Source: Telopea speciosissima (Eukaryota; Streptophyta; Magnoliopsida; Proteales; Proteaceae). Taken from it: 64,000 nucleotides of DNA. Made by a program: the position numbers and the translations under genes. The DNA lies in NCBI RefSeq assembly GCF_018873765.1, contig NC_057923.1, forward strand, positions 58,212,593 to 58,276,592, written 5' to 3'. Positions 1 through 9,799 of this stretch are shown piece after piece; the stretch's first letter is position 1; every line of letters begins with the position of its first letter. Below the pieces are notes generated by a model. It searched no databases and had not been told where the DNA came from. It worked only from the letters and a program-made list of their open reading frames with translations.

Positions 1-93
1 TCCTTTTGGCATTGACTAAGCTTGCTTCAACTTCGTGATTATATTGAAGATGTAAACTGTAAATCTGGACAACAACTTAGATTAAAAGGTATA

Positions 94-290
94 AACCAAA
101 ACAATTCGACTCCTCTACTTTCGCTTGCCTCTACTATCATCTGTGCCCCACACACAAGCAAGGCAGAATGTACCACCTTACCCTTGCCCGAACGGGGATA
201 AGGCGGTACTTTCCACAGCACTTGTGTGTGGGGGGGGGGGGACGCACAACAATATCGGACAGGTGGAAGTAGAGGAGTCGGAACCAAAAC
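94..290. mobile_element. Small foldback (MITE-like) element with 9-bp target duplication
   Basis: The ends at 107-120 and 267-280 are exact reverse complements (CGACTCCTCTACTT). The interior holds weaker inverted matches and a run of G (about 229-241). The 9-mer AACCAAAAC occurs directly at 94-102 and again at 282-290, which fits a target-site duplication around an element of about 179 bp (103-281). A 9-bp duplication is usual for Mutator-type elements. No coding capacity is seen. Confidence 0.6.
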
Positions 291-677
291 CTCTTCTCTT
301 CGCTTGAAGCCTGGATTTTCTTCCAAGAAGTATCTTAACAATTCTTGACTTGGAGGCGAGATCTGTTTTTTTTACGGCGGAAAGAGAAAATTTCACAAAG
401 TCCCAATAAATTTTCAAAATGGGTAAATGGCACCTAGGATATCTAACATTATGAAAAATTGTAGTTTAGGTATCCTATGTTTCATGAATTGTGTTTGGGA
501 TACCTAAATCAAATTAAGATTAAACCAAGCCAATTAATTTTTGTTCATTTTTTATTTTGCCCTATTAAATTATTTTTAATTTTAAAATAAAGGTAATGAG
601 ACCTACATCACTGTCCCCTATCTTCTTCTTCTCCCCCCCCCTCGCCTGCAACCCTCACCCATCCCCAATTTTTATCC

Positions 678-839
678 TCTCAATTACAGTATTACACTAC
701 CTGTACTTGACGTCAAGTACATCTAATAGAGGGAGGTGGATCCCACCTCGGGCAGTGTGCTCAGGCAAGAGGTAGGATAGTCATTTCTGCCTCCTCTGTT
801 AGATGTACTTAATGTCAAATACGGATAGTGTAATTGAGA
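678..839. mobile_element. Nested ~160-bp foldback element
   Basis: The left arm from 678 (TCTCAATTACAG...) and the right arm ending at 839 (...GTAATTGAGA) are inverted copies of about 50 bp with several mismatches. Both include AGTACATCTAA and AGAGG-type blocks. It lies wholly inside the Mutator-like element 421-1618, so it is either a later insertion or a fold of that element. No clear target duplication was found. Confidence 0.5.
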
Positions 840-1141
840 AGATAAAGATCCCACCCATCCCACCTCTCCTACGCGCCCAGCCCTGCAACCCAGTACCCCT
901 CCTTCCCTGCCTAGCCCTGCAATTTGTCCCCACCCTGCCTTACAATCCGCCCCACCTTGCAACCTATTCTGAAGTTCATTCGGCCCACAACCAGAAAAAA
1001 TAAAGAAACAAGTAAAAAGAATCTGGTTCTTAGTCACATTAACCATGCAAGAACTCATGTTTATCCATTAATAAATCTTTTTAGAAATAACGAAAAAGAC
1101 TAAGAAATTAAAAAAGAGAAACCCAAACAAAGAAATCATTG

Positions 1142-1486
1142 TTATAAGACCTGAGAGACATGGTTTGGAAGTACAATATCCATACCAAAAGCTTCAAAAT
1201 TTTCTCTGAGCTTGCTAGTGAAGACCTCCAAATCCAAATTAAAACCCACGAGCGATCCTTGATTATGGCTATTAAACGAAGGGAAAATCCCAGGCACCAT
1301 AAATTGAGCCCAGACGAGCGTTAAGGCCAAGCACCCGGTGGAGGCAATGGTGGAGCGAAATTCTCTAGCCCTAAAGGAAAATTCATTTGGAATTTCTGGA
1401 GAGCGGTGTAATGTTGCCTCAACCTGCTCTGCTGCTACATGTGTTGCTCCTGTATCTACAGCAATGCCAATTGTGCATGCCATCAT
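1142..1486 (-). CDS. Unrecognised 114-codon ORF inside the Mutator-like element
   Basis: An open frame with two adjacent ATG codons (1481-1486, read on the minus strand) runs 114 codons to a stop at 1142-1144. The predicted protein has no motif I recognise, no clear membrane segment and no low-complexity stretch. It sits between the long inverted ends of the 421-1618 element, so it could be a captured host fragment as in Pack-MULEs, or chance. No transposase motif is seen. I assign no function. Confidence 0.2.
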   Translation of the reverse strand: MMACTIGIAVDTGATHVAAEQVEATLHRSPEIPNEFSFRAREFRSTIASTGCLALTLVWAQFMVPGIFPSFNSHNQGSLVGFNLDLEVFTSKLRENFEAFGMDIVLPNHVSQVL

Positions 1487-1626
1487 AGAAGTGGTAACGA
1501 TCCCAATAGCTTGGTTTAATCTTAATCTGATTTATGTATCTCAAACATAATTATGAAACATCGGGTATCCAAACTACAATTTTGCATAAAGTTAGATACC
1601 CTAGGTGCCATTTATCCCTTCAAAAT

Positions 1627-2815
1627 TGATTGCAAGAATTTTCTATTGGCTTATAGCAAACCAAACAACATGAAAATGACACACAGGAGAAATCGTAGAG
1701 AATCTTAGTGATTTTCTTGTATTTTCTATCCATTTTTTTGGCTGACCAAACCCTAAACCCTAAACTTGCAAAACCGATAAGATACTGACACAGTATTGGA
1801 ATGGATTGACCAATATCAGACAAATTCATCCTTAAATTTCTTTTAAAAATAATTTTTTAACCATTTTACTGCTTGTTCATACCGTGTCACCGTATGCAAC
1901 ACAATATCGGACGAGACTTATCTATCAAACCATTATCAAAAAAACCATATACACAGCAACGGGAAACAATGCATCCAAATAGAAGGGGAAGCAAAAAATG
2001 TGATGCTACCAACCACAAACACCATTCTTTGTTGCAACGAAGTGACTAGTGGGAGTTTTTTAGCAATGTCTATGGAAGCTGATGCCTTGAGGGATGATGT
2101 ATTGCTGGTTAAGAGTTTCTCTCTTGTTGCTGTTCAGTCTCTCTAAGGCTCATCTCTTGCCTTAATGGGACTATTGAACCTTATTTCAGTAGATAACATT
2201 CTTCTGCTTTGTAGTAGTTTTGACGGTGAACTAGTAAATTTGATTTCCTCCAACATCGCAACTAGCAATTACCCCAAAAAAATTAAAAATCTTGACATTT
2301 AAAGTAAAGAAAAAAAACTCGAATATACTAGCTCATTACAATCTGAAAAAGGATTAGATATTTGGTAAAATACTACAAATAACTTTTATTTCCAAGGATG
2401 AGCAATTTATGGTGAGGTTCATCATGAAAAAGATTATCAAACATAGAATATAAATTACGTGAAAAGCAGAGTGTTATATTTAGCATGTACTCTAACAAGT
2501 AGTCGTATCATGAATTCAGCATTTCATCATATTAATTTGAATGGTGAAAAATAAATTTTAACAATAGGTCCATTAGAATGGCTCAACAATTAGTTACAAC
2601 TTGCGTGACGATCTTGGAATGAGGTATTAGTTTCAGATTGTTCAGATCTTATCGGTATCGTTCGAGTCACTATCGATACCTGGTCGATCCTGGAACAACA
2701 CTCGGTATCGGATCAAGGGTAAAATTATTAAATAAAAAACCAAAGTAGGGTTAAAATTGATCGATCCAGACCGATAAGCTTCGATCTCGATCTGTATCAA
2801 CGGAGATACCCACGG
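1627..2815. other. Intergenic, AT-rich, no gene seen
   Basis: No gene or clear element is visible. The end (about 2640-2800) is rich in short words such as TCGGTATCG and ATCGATACC. Similar wording recurs at 5.98-6.25 kb, 10.5-11.15 kb and 36.2-36.6 kb and probably marks old copies of a dispersed repeat. Confidence 0.5.
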
Positions 2816-3569
2816 AAAATTTTTTCTTTTGATACCCACAACGTTTTAGTGTACTGTGTCGGTCGTTGTAGGGCTACAAGTTTGGCATGAACTTACCCTG
2901 GCCCACCCTAATCCTGAACAGGGCCTGGGCTAAGATATCCTGTCCCTGAGGGTGGGTCAGGGCTAGAAATTTCTGGCCTTGAGTCAGGAAGAGAGAGAGA
3001 GATTCAACTCTCTCTCTCTCTCTCTCTCTCGCTATCTCAACATCATCCTAGGGTTCACAAACCCCTCCTAGGTTTTAGTATGTTCCTCAAAATACCCTTT
3101 GATACCTCCTGCATGCATCTGAACCCAACTCAGTGAATGAATTCCCATCCACCGTGGCTGAAGGAAAACTCGATCCTTGAGTTTAATGTTCTCAAAATTT
3201 TTTCTTTTGATACCCACAACGTTTTAGTGTACTGTGTCGGTCGTTGTAGGGCTACAAGTTTGGCATGAACTTACCCTGGCCCACCCTAATCCTGAACAGG
3301 GCCTGGGCTAAGATATCCTGTCCCTGAGGGTGGGTCAGGGCTAGAAATTTCTGGCCTTGAGTCAGGAAGAGAGAGAGAGATTCAACTCTCTCTCTCTCTC
3401 TCTCTCGCTATCTCAACATCATCCTAGGGTTCACAAACCCCTCCTAGGTTTTAGTATGTTCCTCAAAATACCCTTTGATACCTCCTGCATGCATCTGAAC
3501 CCAACTCAGTGAATGAATTCCCATCCACCGTGGCTGAAGGAAAACTCGATCCTTGAGTTTAATGTTCTC
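2816..3569. repeat. Two-copy tandem duplication, 378-bp unit
   Basis: The stretch 2816-3193 is repeated directly at 3194-3569 and looks essentially identical, except that the (CT)n run near 3010-3030 is shorter in the second copy. Each unit holds GA and CT microsatellites facing each other, and the words ACCGTGGCTGAAGGAAAACT, which recur in diverged form near 27460. Near identity indicates a recent duplication or an assembly duplication. Confidence 0.85.
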
Positions 3570-4029
3570 TTATTCAGGGGAATGGGGAGAGAGAAAGGGG
3601 GTTTGGCCCAGACAGTAGGCCTATTATGGAATACAGGACATACTCAACAATGACTTATCTATGGAGTAATGAGATTCATCTTCTCAATCTAAATGCTCTC
3701 TAGCAAGGTGCAAAGTGAGCTACATGATGATTCACCAAACTCAATAGTGATGCTGATCCACCAGAATAAGATCATCCAAACAAAGGTTTAGTATTACTCT
3801 CAAGTTTGAGGAGTGTATGCCAATCCATCACCAGCGAAGTCATTGGTTTTAATTTGCAGCAGCTTGTCTCACCAATTTAGCACCAATGTTCTCTACAGGG
3901 TCCTCCAACTCTACCTTAAGACCAATAATCCAAACAACCAAAGCATTTAGAGAACAACACAAATGAAACTAAGAAGAACTATTGTTTTGTTATTAATTTA
4001 GTCTTTGTTTAAATAAAATGATTGAGAAC
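3570..4029. other. Intergenic, no feature seen
   Basis: About 460 bp of AT-rich sequence with no credible ORF, RNA gene or repeat boundary. Confidence 0.5.
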
Positions 4030-4474
4030 TGTTAATCCAATATGGGCCTGAGGCCCGGTACAGGCCGCCCACATAGGGTAGACCGGTCCAACCCATGAGC
4101 ATGGGAGAGAGCCGGCCACTTAAGTGGCTGACTCTCTCCCCCCCCCCCCTCTTTCTCTTGGATGATGCCTAGAGGGAGTCTACAAGGGGAAGGGAGTTTT
4201 AGGGTTTTAGGTTATAAATAAGTAACCTCCCTAACCCTAAGACTAGGCTATTATTCAACCAATTTACAATTTCTCCCTACTCTCTAAGTGTTTGTGTTTT
4301 TTGTGGGATTCCATATTTTTCAGGGATTTATGGTGTGGAATTCTCTGTGAAGAAATCTTTCCAGATATTCGAAGATCGTGAAGGAGATCGTTCGAGTTTA
4401 TGAAGCTTGTAACCAAACTTGTATGAGATCCTCTTCCGCTATGTTCCCATCTCCGTTCAAAAAACACCCTAACA
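4030..4474 (+). mobile_element. Possible solo LTR
   Basis: The segment begins TGTTAATCC and ends CCTAACA, giving the TGTTA...TAACA ends common in copia LTRs. It has a TATAAATA-like box near 4213 followed by a pyrimidine-rich leader, as in LTR promoters. No second copy, primer-binding site or coding region is adjacent. The 5 bases on each side do not match, so no target duplication supports it. Confidence 0.4.
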
Positions 4475-4571
4475 GGTGATGATTTATTTACAAGAACCTT
4501 ACATCCACTCTCAAGGGCTCACAAACACCTCGTCCAGTTTTTCCAACTGCATTGCTATGGACCTCATCCAA

Positions 4572-4798
4572 GTATGTGAAGGCCTATGGTAGAATAAAAG
4601 AAATGGTTAGAACAGCAAATACAGAGATAGGATATGAAGATATGAATTGCATATAAAGATACAAGTCAAGCCCAAATGAACATTGTATGTGAAGGCCTAT
4701 GGTAGAATAAAAGAAATGGTTAGAACAGCAAATACACAGATAGGATATGAAGATATGAATTGCATATAAAGATACAAGTCAAGCCCAAATGATCATTG
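4572..4798. repeat. Two-copy tandem duplication, 113-bp unit
   Basis: The block starting GTATGTGAAGGCCTATGG at 4572 restarts at 4685 and runs nearly unchanged to about 4798. There is a small difference where CAAATACAGAG becomes CAAATACACAG. A poly-G run follows at about 4836-4848. Confidence 0.8.
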
Positions 4799-6539
4799 GG
4801 CATTCAATGCAGGTCGACTAGAAAGGTGGTTTTGGGGGGGGGGGGGGCAACCAGCACTAGCGGGCTGTGGACAGGTCCATGGCCATGGGCTGTACACGTA
4901 CACGTGGGCCTTCTTAAGCCTTGTAGCCTCTAAGCCCTAGCCTAGCTGGGTCAGGACTGGTCGGGTAAATTTTTTTAATTATTTTATATTCCATTTTAAG
5001 GGTTCACATTCAAACATCAATATATTTTGATCTAGATGGCCGTTTTTTGCACACCATATATCGATGTGAAGGCCGCAATACATACTTTCCATCTATACGG
5101 CTTATGTGGTCAGATTTCGCCGAAAAATGACACAAATACCAAGAAAATTATAAAAATAGTGTTTCATACCGATCAAGGTCCAAATGACACTAGATTACAC
5201 GAAATTTTACGGGCAAGCACAATATGACCAAATTATGTCATCCAAATGATTTTGGGTCACATTGGGTAGTTCAGATATTGAGAACCATGCCAAAGACAAG
5301 ACGGTCATTTTCACAAAAGTTATCCAATTTGGTTGAAACTTTACATGGAAGCTTGACATGATTAATAAGGTCATCCAAAGTGTTTCGGGCCAAATTGGGA
5401 GGTCGGGATACCGAGAACCATGCCCGGGACAACATGGTTATTTTTGTAAAAATTGATAAATTGGAGTGAAATTTCACATGTGGACTTAAAATGATTAAAT
5501 AAGACTATCTTAAGGGTTTAGGCTCTACTTGGAAGAGTTGGGTTGCAAAAAGTGTGGTAAGGATAATTTGGTAATTTCTATTATTTAGTCACCACGTGCA
5601 TTATGACTTCGATCATCATTGCCAAGACACTCTTCCAAGGTGTCAAAATGTGGTGTCTAGAGCCTGCACGTGCACGCTGCCAATGGAAGCGTGCACAAAC
5701 ATCAACCTGGGTGAGATTTTTACCATTCCATGGGGGTAGGGTAGTACTTTTCATTGGAACAGCCGAACAGGGCAGTTCTATGTCTAGGCGCAAGAGCCAT
5801 GTTGGCCATGCCACCAGCGTTCTCTTTCCCATGAAAAAAGAGATCATAAATTGTGTGAATATCAAAGTATTAATAGCTAGCATGTACTCTCTATCATGAG
5901 TTCAATATTTCATCAAATTCATTTTAATAGTGCAAAATAAATTAACAGGTAGTCCAATACTATTGGCTCAACAAATAGTAAAAACTTGTGTGATGATACA
6001 CTAGAAAAAATTCAAAAAAATTCTTATGATACCAACAACGTTAGTACACAGTATCGGTGGCTGTGTTGGTATCGGTCTATTACGATATCAATATTGATAC
6101 AAATTGACCGTATCAGGTCGGATTGGATTTACCCCCAATAATACCGATACCACCAATTTTTTTGTTTAATTTATCCTCTGATATTGATACTATCAATCAA
6201 TATATCAGTAATTATACATATCGACCGATTCAATATTGATACCAATACTGATATACATATATACCTAAATCTAGGAATACCCATTCTTGGCTTGGATGTT
6301 CTTAATCCCATGTAGGAGTGTAAGACATGATAAATAAGCATGAATCTTCTCCAAACAATCTTTACATGACAAAGTAAATAAGAAACTCATGATAATAAAA
6401 AACAGGGAAAATGCTGGGCATAGTAATAGTATACTGTATGCTAGCACCCTATGTGTGTCTATCTTTTTCTTCCTCCCTTTGAGGCATACAAGAATCATTT
6501 CGAAGGGTAAAGAGAGAGATAGACGTATAGGTCATAGGG
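4799..6539. other. Intergenic with ~127-bp imperfect tandem repeat
   Basis: Two diverged copies of a roughly 127-bp unit lie at about 5233-5359 and 5360-5487. They share GTCATCCAAA, GAGAACCATGCC and ACATGGTTATTTTTG-like words. The rest, including 5.98-6.25 kb rich in GATATC/CGATAC words, shows no gene. Open frames at 5036-5227 and 5581-5899 look like chance. Confidence 0.4.
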
Positions 6540-6720
6540 TGAATCTAGCTCTTCTCCACAGAGCCCAGTGCCCAAAGAGTGCCCAAGAGGCCATCCGAGA
6601 AGCTGTGTCACACACATCTCGATGCACATCCAATTGGCCATCGAAATATGTGCAACACGACCCAACGGCTGGATGCCCCCTAGGCGTTGGATTCCTTGGA
6701 GAGGAGTTCAATTCTACCCA
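6540..6720. mobile_element. Foldback MITE family F3, copy 1
   Basis: Inverted arms read AGCTCTTCTCCA on the left and GGAGAGGAGTTCAATT on the right, enclosing GGCTGGATGCCCCC-like and GTGTCACACACATCTCG-like words. The same arrangement recurs at 8249-8394 and 28264-28412, so this is a family. It is GC-richer than its surroundings. Edges are approximate and no protein is encoded. Confidence 0.65.
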
Positions 6721-6767
6721 TCCCTTTCCATAAATTTGGTGACCGGGTGTGATTAGGATAAGTCCAT

Positions 6768-6890
6768 CACAAGTCAAAGAAGTAGTTTCTCACTTCAATG
6801 ACAAGTTTTGGTGTATCAGACCTTATAAGTCAAAGAAGTAGTTTCTCACCTCAATGATAAGTTTTGGTGTATCAGACCTTACTCGGTTTT
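6768..6890. repeat. 59-bp tandem duplication
   Basis: The phrase from AGTCAAAGAAGTAGTTTCTC to GTGTATCAGACCTTA occurs twice in succession (about 6771-6829 and 6830-6888), with two substitutions. The second copy runs into the first LTR of the TRIM-like element, so the first copy contains a short piece of LTR start. Confidence 0.75.
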
Positions 6891-7494
6891 TCTATAGTTG
6901 CTTTATCTTTAGCACCAAACATGCAACTTTCTCAATCTCTCTTAGTATAGTATATGATCTCTCTCCATATAGTTTGTTTTTTGTTGTTTTTTTGGTCTAA
7001 ATCTCTCTCCATATCATAATTGCTATATTCTGGAATTAAGAGATTGAGTTTTCAAAATGTGGAATCCTCTCTTCGATATATACTCAAATATGTAATCTTT
7101 TCTCTAAGGCAATAATAATATTTCATTCCAATATGGTATCATGAACTTCTAATTCCAAAGAGCAAGTAATGATCCTCCCTCCCTCTCATCTCTAACGTTT
7201 TTGTTCTCTCTCCTATTCCCACCATGGTTACTCCTCCCTCCATCCTCCATCGGATTCACCTTGACGGGGTGTATCAGACCATATCCGATTTTTCTATATT
7301 TACTCTATCTTGATCACCAAGCATGCAATCTCTCTCAGTCTCTCTTAGTATAATATATGATCTCTCTCTCCATATAGTAATAGCTATATTCTGGAATTAG
7401 GAAATTGAGTTTCCAAAATGTGAAATCCACTCTTCTATATATACTCAAAGATGTAATCTCTTCTCTTAGGCAATAATAATATTTCATTCCAATA
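6868..7494 (+). mobile_element. TRIM-like mini-retrotransposon (two short LTRs, 136-bp interior)
   Basis: Two direct repeats (6868-7133 and 7270-7494) both begin TGTATCAGACC and both end in TTTCATTCCAATA. The first is directly followed by TGGTATCATGAAC, which resembles the initiator tRNA-Met primer-binding site. A short purine-rich GACGGGG precedes the second. The interior is only 136 bp and codes for nothing. This is the architecture of a TRIM (terminal-repeat retrotransposon in miniature). The first LTR has an extra T-rich stretch near 6970-7010. The 3' end reads TA instead of CA and no clean target duplication was found. It ends about 200 bp upstream of the TATA box of the desiccation gene. 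Confidence 0.6.
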
Positions 7495-7696
7495 TGAAGA
7501 AAGATTCCCAAACTCTATAAATGACTCCTATTCTAAAGTCGATACATGTCCAAGTTCAAAGTGGCCAACAGTTGTCCTAACTGAATGGATCAAATCAATG
7601 TGTCAACATGCAAGATTTACCAAAGTAGCCCTAGATTAACTAATTAAGAAGGGAACACACCACAAGTGGCACATTTCTCTGCTCTACCTCTTTTGA

Positions 7697-7704
7697 TATA
7701 AATA
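7697..7704 (+). promoter_or_regulatory. TATA box of the desiccation-related gene
   Basis: TATAAATA lies 50 bp upstream of the ATG at 7754, in a context (GATATAAATACCC) typical of plant core promoters. Transcription would start roughly at 7725-7735, giving a very short leader. Confidence 0.6.
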
Positions 7705-7753
7705 CCCACCCTCTTAAGATGAAACAAACACATTACCAACCACAGTAACAACC

Positions 7754-9698
7754 ATGGCGGCTACTTCTTCTTCTTCTTGTGTCTTCACCTTCACTATCCT
7801 GATCATCACCTCTCTTCTCCTCCCTATAATCTCTTCCATTTCCCTTCCAATCTCACAACAACCTCAAGATTCTATCCCTAAATCTGATTTAGATCTTCTT
7901 GAGTTTCCTCTAAATTTAGAGTACTTAGAAGCTGAATTCTTCCTGTGGGGAGCCTTGGGATATGGGTTAGATAAAATAGCTCCTAACTTAACCATGGGAG
8001 GCCCACCACCAATCGGCACAAAGAAGGCAAATCTTAGCCCTTTCGTTAGGGATATCATCACCCAATTTGCATTCCAAGAGGTTGGACATTTAAGGTTCGT
8101 TCTGTTCTTTCATGGCTTCTCATCAATTTTATGTTTGATTTATTCATTTCTTTAATTTCCTTCAAAAGTTATGACTAAAGAATTGTGAATTTCGTAGTTT
8201 TTTAAGTATGGGAAAAAAAAAAATCTCTACTTGGTGGTGTTTTATGGATCCAGCTCCTCTCCAGGGCACGAATTCACAGGGGGCATCCAAGGGTTGGGCT
8301 GTGTCACACACATTTCGGCACACACCTAGAGATGTGTGCGGCACAGCCCAATGGTTGGATGCCTCCTGGGCGTGTTGGGCTTCCTAGAGAGGAGCTCAAT
8401 TCGTGTTTCCTCCGCCCTCTCACAGGGCACAATGAAATAACACCTCTGACCCCTGGGTAGATACCCAGGCGTGCTCACCCATTGGTCCAAACGCTTGTGT
8501 AGAGACCAACAGGCTAAACCAGTTATAACTATATATGATTATGACCTAACATTTAAGTGTTATTGATACTTTTACAGGGCCATTAAGAAAACAGTTCCAG
8601 GATTCCCAAGGCCACTCTTGGACTTGAGTGTGACATCCTTTGCTAAGATCATGGATAAGGCTATTGGACATAGTTTGCAACCACCATTTGATCCTTACGC
8701 CAATGGACTCAACTTCCTAATTGCTTCATACCTTGTTCCTTATGTTGGACTCACTGGATATGTAGGAGCTAACCCTAATCTCATTGCGCAGCCTTCTAAA
8801 GGGGTAAGAAGAATACACTTTCATACTAAAATCCATAGTAGTGATTCTTATCGAGCATGGATCGTGTTCTTGTACAAGTACCGTTCAAGGCCCTCCAAGG
8901 TAGTCACATGAAATCCACTGTGGGACCCATAAGAGGAGTGGATTCCATGTGAGTGGACCCACAAAGACACGATTAATAGGAAAAATTTTGTAGTAACAAA
9001 TTTTGGTTACAACAGATTGTAACCTTATTTTTTTTGTTCTTTTGTCTTATTAGAGGGAAAAGGGGTTTTAAATTAAGTTGAAACGTTATGTCATTTTCAA
9101 AAATTGTCATTATCCATGTGAAATGATAAGATTATCCCTATATTAAACAACTTTTAAGATGGTAAAAACGTAAAAAAGTAAAATTATATTTTCTTAGTTC
9201 AAGAATCTTGATTTTCATGTATGCTTATCAAATAGCTAAAGTGTTGACCGTGTTTCATACATGATCGTACGTGTGTGTGAAAATTGACCCCAAATCTCAA
9301 TCTCATCTTCTATACTGCAGCTTGTTGCTGGCCTTCTTGGTGTGGAATCAGCCCAAGATGCCGTAATTCGAACTTTGCTTTACGAACATGCTACTGAGAT
9401 TGTGGAACCGTATAAAATCACAGTTGCAGAGTTCACCAGAAAGATTTCGGAACTAAGGAACCAGTTAGGGCATGCAGGCATAAAAGATGAAGGGATAGTT
9501 GTTCCTACCAAGTTGGGTGCAGAGGGAAAAATTTCTGGCAATGCAATTGCTGGCAATGAGTATTCTATTGCATATGGAAGGACTCCTGAAGAAATATTGA
9601 GGATTGTATATGGAAGTGGAGATGAGCACGTACCTGGTGGTTTCTATCCTAAAGGGGGTGATGGTAGCATTGCTAACTCTTATCTTCACAATCCTTAA
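7754..9698 (+). CDS. Desiccation-related protein PCC13-62-like (ferritin-like domain)
   Basis: Three exons: 7754-8094, 8578-8803 and 9321-9698. All introns are GT-AG and the spliced length is 945 nt (314 aa). Residues 1 to about 30 are a hydrophobic signal peptide (MAATSSSSCVFTFTILIITS...), so the product probably enters the secretory pathway. Then come the family landmarks: DLLEFPLNLEYLEAEFF, GGPPPIGTKKANL, QEVGHLR across the first splice, PPFDPYAN, GLTGYVGANPNL, AGLLGVESAQDAVIRTLLYE and the C-terminal TPEEILRIVYGSGDE. This is the PCC13-62 family, with a ferritin-like helical bundle, first known from dehydrating resurrection plants. No enzymatic role is established. The reading frame is intact with no stop or frameshift. 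Intron 1 carries an F3 MITE. A short repeated GTGGCTCAGAAGTAA lies just after the stop, and an AATAATAAAAA-type polyadenylation region near 9785. Confidence 0.93.
8249..8394. mobile_element. Foldback MITE family F3, copy 2 (in intron 1 of the desiccation gene)
   Basis: The left arm CCAGCTCCTCTCCAGGG and the right arm CTAGAGAGGAGCTC are inverted, as are GGGTTGGGCTGTGTCACACA and the GTGTGCGGCACAGCCCAA block. It is the best preserved F3 copy. It lies wholly within intron 1 (8095-8577), clear of both splice sites. Confidence 0.7.
8907..8954. repeat. Short hairpin in intron 2 of the desiccation gene
   Basis: TCACATGAAATCCACT and AGTGGATTCCATGTGA are near-perfect inverted copies about 16 bp long, separated by about 16 bp. 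A weaker outer match (ATCGTGTTCTT with AAGACACGAT) suggests it is the core of a small foldback element spanning about 8850-8980. Confidence 0.5.
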
Positions 9699-9799
9699 GT
9701 GGCTCAGAAGTAAGTGGCTCAGAAGTAAGGATTGGAGGAAAAAAGAAACTTGTCTTCTATAGTTCTGTGTTACACCTAAAGAGATAATAATAAAAATTA

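Larger units (their letters stand above)
413..1626. mobile_element. Mutator-like element with ~115-bp terminal inverted repeats
   Basis: The first ~115 bp (421-535) and the reverse complement of the last ~115 bp (about 1503-1618) align almost throughout. Both begin GGG(T/A)TAAATGGCACCTAG-like and both carry the internal word TTAAGATTAAACCAAGC. The 8-mer TTCAAAAT flanks the element directly at 413-420 and 1619-1626. Long inverted ends plus an 8-9 bp duplication fit a non-autonomous Mutator-like element of 1198 bp. No transposase is seen. The inside holds a smaller foldback element (678-839) and a 114-codon minus-strand ORF (1142-1486). Confidence 0.7.

Noticed and set aside
5581..5899. Overlapping ~100-codon ORFs on both strands
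   Set aside because: No family resemblance; GC-richer sequence there is more like repeat debris.
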